Assembly: GCA_021234155.1 (NCBI GenBank)
Contig: JAJEKV010000056.1
Coordinates: 3,269,330-3,333,329, forward strand
Length of the DNA stretch: 64,000 nt
Direction: 5' to 3'
DNA from: Isoetes taiwanensis
Taxonomy: Eukaryota > Streptophyta > Lycopodiopsida > Isoetales > Isoetaceae
Numbering within the stretch: the first letter of the stretch is position 1; every line of letters starts with the position of its first letter. Under the pieces are notes generated by a model, which saw only the letters and a program-made list of their open reading frames with translations, searched no databases and was not told the origin of the DNA. Shown here one piece after another: positions 33,425-42,813 of the stretch. Made by a program: the position numbers and the translations under genes.

Positions 33425-34715
33425 ATGATGGCCCGCACAAAGCGGTCGCAAGGAAGCCTAGCCGGCGGATCCTCCAGCGCCAGCCCGGCCTCCTCTTTCA
33501 CGAGATTCTTCGAACGCTTCTTCCACGGCGGCGAAATCTTCGCCGAAATCGGCGAAGGCGTGGTCGGACCGGGCGACCACCACGTGAGCTCTTTGGAGGA
33601 TGACCGGCCAGATGTCATGAACCAGATCCTCGACGAAATTGCGCGGGAAGAGGAAAGAAGCGGGCAGCAGCAGGAGCAACACCAGGAGGACGCCAACCCA
33701 CAGGAAGAGCAGAGGGAACAGGCGGACCCATCAACAGCCTGTGAGCAACCCTGGCTGAGATCCACCGCAGGAGGAGCAGGGAAGAGAGGAGCAGCAGCCG
33801 CCGGAACTCACCCCGGAAGAAGAGGCCGACCTCGCACGCTTCGTCCACAAGTACGAAGCCAAGGAGCGCCGCCGGGAGCAGAGGACAAAGAGTCGGGAAG
33901 ACGACCCGACTACAGCCAGCGGACCCAAGAAGAGGAGGGCCAAAGCCGTAAAGGCAGGCAAGAGGAAGCTGGTAAAGGTCGGGAAGCGAGCCGGTTGTCC
34001 CGCCATCAACGAAGCCGTCGGGAGGGGAGACCCGCCCCACCACCGACGACTTGGATGGAGACTACGTGTCGGGCGCAGACGGGCAAGCTCTTCAAAGCCC
34101 CTTGGTCAGAGGAAGAGGTCCCGAGCGCATGCCCCAAGAAGGGGAGGAGACTGGACAGCTAGCAAAGCCCCCACCGTTTCCAACGTGGGATAGAGTCAAA
34201 GCCCCGCGGCCGCAACGGGAAGCATATGTGATAGACCCCCTAAAGGTCTACCAGAAGAGGATCAAGGAGCACAACGCTTATATGGCAAGGTGGGAGGCGT
34301 ACAACGCATATTACCAGGAGCACCGGGTAAGAACGATTGAAGGCGGACACCGACGGCGAGCCGAATCCGGCCCCCTCCACCAAAGCCCAAGCCTCCCCGA
34401 GCACCAGGGAAGAAGCGGAGCAAGAAGAAGAAGCTGGAAGACAGGGCACTCAAGGAGATCCGCCACTTCCAGAAGAGTTACGGACTCCTGATCCCCCGGG
34501 CGCCGTTCCAGCGTTTGGTCCGCGAAGTCATACAAGAATACAACACAGACATGCGCGTGACCGACGAGATGCTGCTGTGTTTACAAGAGGCGGCCGAAGC
34601 ACACATAGTAAAGCATTTTGAAGATTCAACGGCCTGCACGGTGCACGCGAAGAGGGTTACCCTCATGAGGCAGGATATGTATCTTGCCAGGCACATCAAG
34701 GGTGAACGCCCTTGA
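33425..34715 (+). CDS. Accessory ORF A: protein with C-terminal histone H3 fold (frame-shifted N-terminal region)
   Basis: The C-terminal part (frame open from 34341, H3 homology about 34389-34715) reads as an H3 core. The alpha-N helix is [15 protein letters not shown], then [19 protein letters not shown], loop 1 NTDMRV, alpha-2 [26 protein letters not shown] and [10 protein letters not shown]. By eye about 50 of 89 positions equal canonical H3. EIRHFQK, LLIP.A.F and RVTLMR recall CENH3, but loop 1 has the canonical length. The tail before it is Pro/Lys-rich ([19 protein letters not shown]). Upstream, in frames shifted near 33770, 34060 and 34330, come an acidic segment, [15 protein letters not shown] (nuclear-localisation-like, about 33923-33967) and [19 protein letters not shown]. 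Start: ATGATG at 33425 after a TATA box. AATAAA follows at 34767. It would be a nuclear, nucleosome-type protein. Confidence 0.85.
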
Positions 34716-34766
34716 GTTTTGTAAATAACTGGAAAAATTTTGTTAATATAAAGAAAATTTTGTGTA

Positions 34767-34772
34767 AATAAA
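34767..34772 (+). terminator. Polyadenylation signal after ORF A
   Basis: AATAAA, 52 bp after the stop codon of the H3-like ORF, in an AT-rich stretch. It suggests that ORF A is a separate transcription unit. Confidence 0.45.
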
Positions 34773-34859
34773 GTCTCAAACCCCGTTTAAATAGGTCAAG
34801 AAATCGATCCCTAGCTTTTGTTTTAAGTAAATTGGAGTTTTGAGCAAAATTGAGACGAT

Positions 34860-34929
34860 GTCTCACACGTCAAGGCCAGGACGATGATTTCTACATTTTA
34901 GAAATCGGGCGGGCAAGAACGTGTGAGAC
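34860..34929. repeat. Palindromic repeat 3 (accessory cassette B)
   Basis: GTCTCACACGTC ... ACGTGTGAGAC arms and ATTTCTACATTTTAGAAAT centre. Confidence 0.8.
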
Positions 34930-35061
34930 CATGCCCAAAATGCCCAAAACAGCCCCAAATCGACCAAGTAAGGGGTCAATTACGCTTAACTTCGATGAGT
35001 TTAGTGGAATTACAGCCTTAGATCACCTAAATTGGGTAATCCTAGCCCAATTAGGACCCAT

Positions 35062-35130
35062 GTCTCACACGTCAAGCGCCGGAGACGATTTCTACATTTT
35101 AGAAATCTTTGTCAAGCAACGTGGTGAGAC
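35062..35130. repeat. Palindromic repeat 4 (accessory cassette B)
   Basis: GTCTCACACGTC ... ACGTGGTGAGAC arms and ATTTCTACATTTTAGAAAT centre. It is about 200 bp after repeat 3, as repeat 2 is about 185 bp after repeat 1. Confidence 0.8.
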
Positions 35131-35311
35131 CTCGCACTCATTTCTTCACCAAATGATCTCCAAGTTGTACAATAGGTTCAATGAGTCGAGTCTTAGCATG
35201 CTCAAACTCTAGAAATAGTCTTCAAACTTGCAATTGCATCCCTTAATAGGTCAATTGCCTAATTTCAAAGAAATTCTAGGCCACCCAAAAATTAGGGTTT
35301 CCCCCTTTTTC

Positions 35312-35319
35312 TATAAATA
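35312..35319 (+). promoter_or_regulatory. TATA box of accessory ORF B
   Basis: TATAAATA lies 122 bp before the ATG of ORF B. The leader after it shares AGGCGATCTT with the leader of ORF A. Confidence 0.65.
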
Positions 35320-35433
35320 AGTCCCCCATTTCTCAATTGGCACCCTGCAAATTTGCTCCCCACTGCTTAGGCGATCTTTCAGCTCCCTGAGGCGCTTCTG
35401 CATCCGTTTGATACTCCCTTCTTTGCTAGATCA

Positions 35434-36957
35434 ATGGCCACTGCTGATTTCGGGCGATGGTACAGCGCCAGTGCCCATGCTGCTGAGGCGGATGTCAACG
35501 ACATCTTCCAAGTCTTTGTGAAAGAAATCGACATCCAAGCTACGCTGAATGCAACCCCAGCATATAGGCAGGTGCTAGCAGAATTTCAGGCTAGGGTAGG
35601 ACCCTCCCTTGTTCAAGTCCCCCCTTGCATAGGATACTTCGTTCCCCGCCCATCTCTTCAAGCAGCCTTGGGCGATGTCCCCAACATCGCCAAGTACTTG
35701 ACTAACAAGGCGCAAAGGCTACCTGACTACATGGTCCTGACAGCCAACAGGACCAAGTACTTCTCTTACACCGCCGCCCTAGCCATCTTCTTATCCCACC
35801 GCGCCGAGAACCCGATGGGGGCAACCTCTATCCCTCCGATGGAGGTAGACCCCATAGCAGTGCAAGAGGAAGATCGATCTTTGTTCGATCAACAGAAGCG
35901 TGAAGCAAGAGAGGATGAAGAGGAGCTCGGACGACGAAGGATACACGGAGCTCGACTTCGACGCGAAGAACGGCGCCTGCTGCAGCGGGGCGAGCCCGAT
36001 CAACTTCGAAGCGAGCCGCGAGCATCGAGTTGCTCCACCACTTTCGGGCTAGGCATCACAAGCCTAGCCCCTATCATCATCAACGGAGAGGAGTATCTAC
36101 TCCTCCGACATCGAACCTTCGAATGCGGGAGAGGGGAGCTCGAGGTTGGACGAATCGCTCCACCAATGCGGCAAACCGACATGGGCGACTTCATCGTCGG
36201 GGGGAGCCTCGGACTTTCGCCGGCAGAAGTGAGGGAGGCCGACACCTACACAGGGGAGACGACCTCCGATATCCAGGCCTACAGCAGCATAAGGCAAATG
36301 ATGGACGAGCGGGAGCTGCCAACAGAGGAGGAGTTCCTCGCCCTCCAAGAGCAGATGGGGATCCGTGGGAAGACCACGAGCATCCTAATGCCGAGTCCTC
36401 CGATATCACCCCTGCCAAAAGGAGAAGGAATCGACCTCAGGAGGCTCGACCGCACAATGGAAGACTACAGGGAGCTGACTGAAATTGAGGTCGACGAGTA
36501 CGCCGGGCGGCACAGAGCTGGAGGCCAAACAAGCGGAGAAGCCCACGACACACAACGACAGTCGCCAGGTACTACTTGCCGCTGGCGATGGATGGGAGAA
36601 TAGCGGTAATTCACCGCAAGTTCAAATTCCCAGAGGCTAAGAAGGAGTGTTCATGCCGATTGCACTCTCGCCGGCGGGCATGCTCGAATAGCAACAAATG
36701 TCGACTATGCTGTCTTAGTCAAGAGGGCAATGGCACTTGACCTCTTCGACTTCGCCATACCCCACCGACGTCAGGCGAGATTAGCAGTGACTGCGGCCCT
36801 TACATCCGACAGCAGGGTAGAAGACCTGGTGAGGGCCATACAGGGAGGCTCGTCGGCAAGCATCATCAGGAACTTGGGTCACTCGGTAGGGACGGCCCAA
36901 GTTAAGAAGTTTCTTGAAGACAACCCGTCTTACCTACCGATTTTCAAGACTAGCTAA
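35434..36957 (+). CDS. Accessory ORF B, unrecognised, frame-shifted
   Basis: The ATG at 35434 opens 389 codons. The first about 140 residues look globular (DVNDIFQVFVKEIDIQATLN; YMVLTANRTKYFSYTAALAI). A charged, low-complexity middle follows, in which the natural frame probably changes several times. The last part, in other frames, reads ARYYLPLAMDGRIAVIHRKF and, from about 36700, NVDYAVLVKRAMALDLFDFA, then RVEDLVRAIQGGSSASIIRN and KKFLEDNPSYLPIF before the stop at 36957. I see no match to gag, histones or any known domain. It has its own TATA box and a palindrome pair and lies before gag, so it is an extra gene of element IV. Confidence 0.55.
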
Positions 36958-37099
36958 ACTCTTGATCCCGGAGACTTTTTGTATCTGAAATATTATATGA
37001 TATATGAATATAAATCTTATTGCACTTTAAATGCTTTGTTGATGTATTTTTGCCCCACAACTATATCAACAAACATAAACAATGCAAGAGAACAAATGA

Positions 37100-38480
37100 A
37101 ACTAATCATATAGCCATGAATTGCTTGTGTATGCAGCTAGAGGCCTAAACGCAGGGGAACGACAACTGCGAGATCTTATAGAAGAGCAAACCCCACCCAG
37201 ACCACCCCCGGCAAGGAACCTATTTGAAGATATGGAACCCATGACCCCGCAGAGGAGGAGATAGCCCGGATGAGGACGGGACACGAGCAGGATAAAGGCA
37301 TTCTTGTCCGCGCAAGCGAGAGTGGGTTCGGTGGGCAACGCTTCGATTCCGCAAGCATCAGCTTCGGAGGGCGGAAGAGACAAGAAGAGGAGCAAGAGAA
37401 GGAGATCCTCCAGCCCTAATCTTCCGACTCAAGTTCGAACTTCGCACTCAGACTCAGGAAGAGGAAGAACAGGCTTCGAACTAACGAAATGGATGGAAAG
37501 CGAGGAATACCCCGGAGGGGCGACAAAGAGATACGTGGGCCTCGACTACCGTAAGAAGGTAGATTCCGCCTTTGGGCAATGTATGGAAGGCGGGAAATCG
37601 GAACAGTTCGGGGGAGAACAAGTCGGGATTGGAAGCAGAGGCATGGCCGGACCGAAATGGCGAGTACGGAAATGCTTATGGCATGAAGGATAAGGACAAA
37701 GGCGAGTTACAACAGCCAACTTGAAAGGAGCCGCCGGATTTGGTGGAAGGGTTATGCAAAGGCACATGGCTTAAGCGAGGATGCTTGTAAGTTCGAGAAA
37801 AGTTTGCTAAAGCCTTCAAAGCGCCATTACGTTCCGAGGGAACATAAGTCCAAAGATGATCTGGCGGTTTTACAGGTTGCGGCAAGGCAACAAATCGATC
37901 GAGAAATATCTGAGAGGAATTCATGAGGCTAAGGTCAGATGCGTGCCGAAGTTGGGAGAGAAGCATGCAAAGAGAAAGTTATATTGAGGGGCTGAATGAG
38001 GAGATCCGCAAGCTTGTGAGGGCAATAAACCCTAGGACAATATCGGGTTTTAATCCAAGGCTATAAGCTTGCGGGGGTCGGGACCTCGGAGAATAGCGGG
38101 CGTAAATGGCCCGAAGATTTCCGGGATAAAGGCAAAGCGTGACAGAAGCTATAGCCCCTGCAGCCGGTCGAGTCCGGCTAGAGCCCCATATGGTGGGAAC
38201 CAGGGAAACAAAGCGGAGAAGAAGCAGTGTCCTTCAAGGACAAGCGAGGAGGGTCAAACTACTCCAAAGCGGTCGCGATCCTTTTTGCGAGGCAATGCCC
38301 AGGAAAAGAGACAGAGTGCATAAAAAGGTTGTGCTTGAGTGCTTCCAGCCAGGCCATAGGGGCAAACAAAGCGCCCCTACGTCATGAGTGCAGCTCTAGC
38401 GGAGTTGGGAGATTGGGGCCTGCTTGTCCGGACGACGGCGGCCCGAAGAGGCCCGCGACTACATTCGGGGTGAGTGTCAT
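37100..38480 (+). pseudogene. Element IV gag with zinc knuckle
   Basis: A heavily frame-shifted gag. Recognisable parts: FGQCMEGGKSEQFGGEQ, RLRQGNKSIEKYLRGIHEAK with EGLNEEIRKLVRAINPRTIS (37870-38050, retrotransposon gag core), and ECFQPGHRGKQ (about 38337-38370), the second half of a CCHC knuckle. It follows the accessory genes and precedes protease. Confidence 0.7.
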
Positions 38481-39049
38481 ATCTTTGCCGCAATAGATAC
38501 ACGGAGCAAGCAGAGAGCCAGTATAAGGTAATTTCCACAATAGGGAAGGCCAAGGCTAAGTCCTTCATAGTCTTGATAGACTCAGGAAGTAGCCATAACT
38601 TTGCATCCCCCAGAATGGTTCAGATGTTGAAGTTGAAGCCGCTAAAGTCAAAGCCAAGACCCGTTGTTTTAGCAAGTGTGGTGCGATAAAAAGGCGGGGC
38701 GGGCAAGAGAATTAACCGACATCGACTTGCCGGGCATTAATATCCGATGGGGGCAGAAGTAATGGGCATTGGCAAGTATGACTTGATCATAGGAATGGAG
38801 TACCTTGGGCCAGAGGGGGCCATCATCGACTGTGGAAAGCGGAAGGTGACCTTCCCAACGCCTGACGGCAAGATCATTGAGATAACAGGTAAGGAAGTTG
38901 TCCCCATCATGCAGTGTATGTCTTCTAAACGGTGTTCCAAATGCATCAAGAGTGAGCAAGTGGCATACATCTTCAAGCTTGAGATTAGTGAGCGAATCGG
39001 AAGGAAGCAAAGAAGACAAGGTGCTCGACAAGTTGCGGCAAGTAGCTAA
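38481..39049 (+). pseudogene. Element IV aspartic protease
   Basis: AKSFIVLIDSGSSHNFASPR carries the active-site DSG of chromovirus retropepsins (IDSGSSHNF). In the next frame YDLIIGMEYLGPEGAIIDC is the conserved (D)xILGMxWL-like block. A frame change near 38690 breaks the ORF. The enzyme would mature the polyprotein. Confidence 0.8.
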
Positions 39050-39169
39050 AAGGCGATCCGCGGAGTTCCATGATCTCTTTCCGGATGAGATCAAGCGGCT
39101 CCCTCCATATAGGGGAGTTGAGTGCGAAATTGCACTCGAACCAGGGAACAAAGCCAACGAGCAAGGCTC

Positions 39170-39840
39170 CATATAGAATGACAACGCAGAATTGTCGAGA
39201 CTAAAGAAGCGATTCGCGAGGCGCTTGACCTAGGTTTTATTAGACCTAGTGTTTACGCCATTTGGGCGCCCATTCTCTTTGTTAAGAAGAAGGATGGCGG
39301 TCTAAGGATGTGCATAGACTATAGGCGGTTGAACAAGCACACCATTAAGAACAAATATGCTTCCAAGATCGGGCGACTTGATGGATCAGCTTCAAGGTGC
39401 AAAGATCTTCTCCAAAATCGACTTAAGGTCGGGTTATCATCGATCGGGATAAAGGAAGAAGATATCCATAAGACCGCCTTCCGGAACGCGGTATGGGCAT
39501 TATGAGTTCACGGTAATGCCTTTTCGGCTTATCAAATGCCCCATAGCGTTCATGAGGCTCATGAGCGATATCTTGAGGGAGTTCCCGGACACCTTTGTGA
39601 TTGTTTTCTTTGATGACATTTTGGTGTATAGCGGATCCTTGAAGAGCCGCGTACAACACTTGAGAAGAGTGCTAGAGAAGTTGAAGAGGCACCGGTTATG
39701 CGCCAAGTTGTCGGTGCCGCCGCCTTGCAGAGAAGGTGGAATACCTTGGTCATGTGATCTCGGCAGAAGGCATCCGCGGACCCCGCCAAGATTGAAGCAG
39801 TGATTCAGTGGCCGGCGCCGAAGAATGTGCATGAAGTCAG
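39170..39840 (+). pseudogene. Element IV reverse transcriptase
   Basis: [20 protein letters not shown] and [18 protein letters not shown] are the first RT blocks. After frame changes the palm reads AFMRLMSDILREFPDTF, then IVFFDDILVYSGS with the catalytic FFDD. It is typical of chromoviruses and broken in at least four places. Confidence 0.85.
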
Positions 39841-40400
39841 AAGTTTCCTCGGCCTAGCAGGGTACTACAGGAAGTTCGTAAAGAACTTTGCCAAGATAGC
39901 AGCCCCGCTAACAGACTTGACGCGGGCGGAGAAGGTGAAAGATTGGGTAGAGCATTGGCACAAGAAAGCCCAAAAGGGGTTTGAATTGTTGAAAGAAGCT
40001 CTGACGACAGCCCCTGTCTTGACCTTGCCGGACCCGGAGAAAGATAAGCTTGTAGCAACAGACGCGAGTAAGATAGCTACAGGTGCAGTGCTTATGCAAG
40101 AAGAGCGTGTGGTAGCGTATGATTCCAGGAAGATGAACGACGCCGAGACGCGCTACCCCACGCACGATCAGGAATTGCTTGCAGTTGTCAGGGCATTAAG
40201 AATATGGAGGCACTACCTTTTGGGAAAGAAGTTCCAGTTGGATCTGAACCACGAGCCTCCAATATGTATTCCGCAAACCACACCTCAACCCGAGGCGAGA
40301 GAAGGTGGATGGAGTTCCTTGAAGAGTGCGACTTTGATATAGTCTACAAGCCGTGGAAGCTCAATGTGGTAGCGGATCGCTTTCAAGGCATCCCCCGACA
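39800..40400 (+). pseudogene. Element IV RT end and RNase H
   Basis: [20 protein letters not shown] ends [22 protein letters not shown] and [19 protein letters not shown] are RNase H with the first catalytic Asp (ATDAS) and the Glu of HDQELLAV. A frame change near 40240 precedes the last block ([20 protein letters not shown]). Confidence 0.85.
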
Positions 40401-41722
40401 ACTAGAGTGCATTGCAATGCAATTTCGGCGCTCTCCGGCGACTTTGGTAAGAGGATTGAAGAGTCCTTGCCAGCGGATGTGGATTTCCGGAAGTATGGGC
40501 AAGCCTTTCTAAGGAGGCTAGAACAGGATAAAGAGCGGGAGGCCTTCAAGCATTATAAGAAGGAAGGCAACTGTTATACCATAAGAACAAGTTGTGCGTG
40601 CGAATCATCGGGTGTAAGGAAGTTGATCCTCCATGACACGCACACCAGCCCAATAGGCGGCCATGTGGGATTCATGAAAACATATTTCAAGGTCTTGCAG
40701 CAACTATTATTGGCCAGGAATGAAGAAGCAAATAGCTTCGCTACATCAAGGAATGTCGGCTATGCCCGTGAGGCGAAGAAGCGGGCGGCGACCGAATTCG
40801 GGGGCATTAGAGCCATTAGCGGTGCCAAACGCTAAGTGGGAGGTAATCGGCATGGACTTCATCACGGGGACTCCCAAGGGCGATAAGAGGGAAGGATGCC
40901 TTGATGGTAGTGGTCGACAAGTTGTCTAAGATGGCACATTTTGTGCCTTGCGGGACCACGATCTGACTATGGATCTGACAAAGCTCTTCACCAAAGAGAT
41001 CTTCGGGCTTCATGGCATGCCAAGGGAGATCATCTCCCGGCGAGGGATCCGAAGTTCATGGCGCCTTTTGGCAAGACCTCTTTGGCGACAATTCGAGGGC
41101 GAAGCTATCCATGAGCATGGCATACCATCCTCGAGGCGGATGGCGGGCGGAAGCGGACCAACGAGGATTTTAGAGGACATGCTACTGAAACTATGTGCGA
41201 ATAAGCAAAGTATGTGGGAAGAATTTATTCACTTGGTGGAGTTTGCATACAATAGCACCAAGGGGAATCATCCCAAATGTCGCCGTTTATGATCAATTCA
41301 CGGCTATCGGTTACCTAACTCCGGATACTTGGCACAACCCCGTCAAAAGTGGAAGTTTCGCGGCGGATGTTGGCCGATATGCGGCAGACTTGTGGAAGAA
41401 GTTCGAGGTTATCCGCTAGCGACAAAGAAGTCGTCGAAGAGCATCGTAAACAAGCATCGAAACGATAAGAGAGTTCAAAGTTGGAGATGATGTTTGGCTC
41501 AAGATCAAGGTGAAGCGGTGGCTTCGGGGATCGGCAATTGCAAGAAAGCTTGCTCCAAGGTGGGCTGGACCTTTCAGAATAGTCAAGAGAGTAGGTAATC
41601 AATCCTACAAGCTAGATTTGCCAGCACACCTAAAGATTCATAAGGTCTTCCACGTGAGTTTGTTGAAGAAGCATACTCCAAATCCAGACGAAGTCTTGGA
41701 TTATGCCAATTGTTGGAAATGA
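40401..41722 (+). pseudogene. Element IV integrase
   Basis: Zinc-binding part: LILHDTHTSPIGGHVGFMKT. Core: [18 protein letters not shown] (first Asp). The second Asp segment (GLHGMPREIISRRG) and the Glu segment are damaged by shifts, followed by EEFIHLVEFAYNSTKGNHP. The C-terminal ARKLAPRWAGPFRIVKRVGN and LKIHKVFHVSLLKKH are the GPF module. It is not functional as read. Confidence 0.82.
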
Positions 41723-41970
41723 GCGGAGGAGCATTTGGAAATAGTTCGGCAATGATTCTTGATAAAGCTTTCAAGAAAACGAGGAGATCAGAATTCCTCC
41801 AGTATTTGGTCAAGTGGAAACACTTACCAGTGGAAGACGCGACGTGGGTACTTAAGAAAGATTTAGTAAAGCAGTATCCACAGTTTATGGAGCAATGGGA
41901 CGGCAAGGTCATCTCCCAAGAAATCGGCTTCGGGCATGTCGATTTGTGTAGGTTAATTACGTGTAGTTAA
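41723..41970 (+). pseudogene. Element IV chromodomain
   Basis: ILDKAFKKTRRSEFLQYLVK followed by WKHLPVEDATWVLKKDL is a classic chromovirus chromodomain (beta strands with the YLVKW and EDATW motifs). It normally reads methylated histone tails and steers integration. It is intact over its whole length and fused behind integrase after one frame change near 41720. Confidence 0.88.
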
Positions 41971-42813
41971 GATTAATCTACGCATGCAACCTATGCTTAG
42001 TATGGGTCACATGCGTTGTTACCGATGATGGGACCACTACGGTGATCTCTAGGGCGTGGTGTAATGTCAATGTAGGCATGACCGCGTTTCGCTTAGGCGA
42101 AAGTGGAAGGTAGATTAGAAAGTCTACTTACGTCCCCACGAAGTAGGCGACCTCGAAGAAAGGAGGTCATGAAGGAATGCATTGATAGGAAAAGCACCTT
42201 TAGCCCCATATATGCTTTGATAGGAGGAATCTATCCTTGGCCCCACGAGAAGGATATCCTCCACCGGGCAACTAGAGGTGTAGGCATGAGCGCATATATA
42301 GGCATATAGGCGCTGTCTCCGGACCATAATGGAAGATTCACCCTCTTCCTACTGAGATTAGCCATGCATCCATGTAGATAGGTGGGGTGGTCACCATATA
42401 ACCAAAATTTTATTAATAATTAAATGACACTAACGTAGTGTCGACCCGCAGCCGATGAAGCTCGGAGGGCAAGGAGGTCGAAGATCACGAAGACTTGCAA
42501 CACAAATTTTTGTTGAAATGTGTTGCAAGGAATGAAGAGTACCTCGGGCGTAATTTTAAAATTTTGATAAACTTAATCGTAAATGTTAAGTGAATTTTGG
42601 AGTAATCTGTTTAGTAATGTTGTGAATTGATAAGTTATTTCATAATATAATGATGTGATAATGTCATAAAAATATTACCTTAAGGTAATTTTAATAAATG
42701 TGTAGGAATTATAGTAGTAATCGTATGTATCAGGTTGATTGCAGGTTACGATGATCCCAAGGTGGGGAGACCCGCGATCTTTGCTGACAAAGATCATTTC
42801 AAGGTGGGGAGAA
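41971..42813 (+). other. Element IV 3' untranslated region and polypurine tract
   Basis: About 840 bp without ORFs of note, ending with CAAGGTGGGGAGAA (42801-42813), the polypurine tract directly before the 3' LTR. Confidence 0.7.

Noticed and set aside
33400-34043. Minus-strand ORFs rich in Leu/Ser/Cys over accessory ORF A
   Set aside because: Shadows of the GC-rich plus-strand coding sequence, with no domain or promoter support.
34389-34715. H3-like ORF as a true CENH3
   Set aside because: Some residues are CENH3-like, but loop 1 has canonical H3 length and the gene lies inside a retrotransposon, so only H3-like is claimed.
35434-36957. ORF B as histone H4, H2A or H2B partner of the H3-like protein
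   Set aside because: No histone-fold motif of H4, H2A or H2B is visible in any of its frames.
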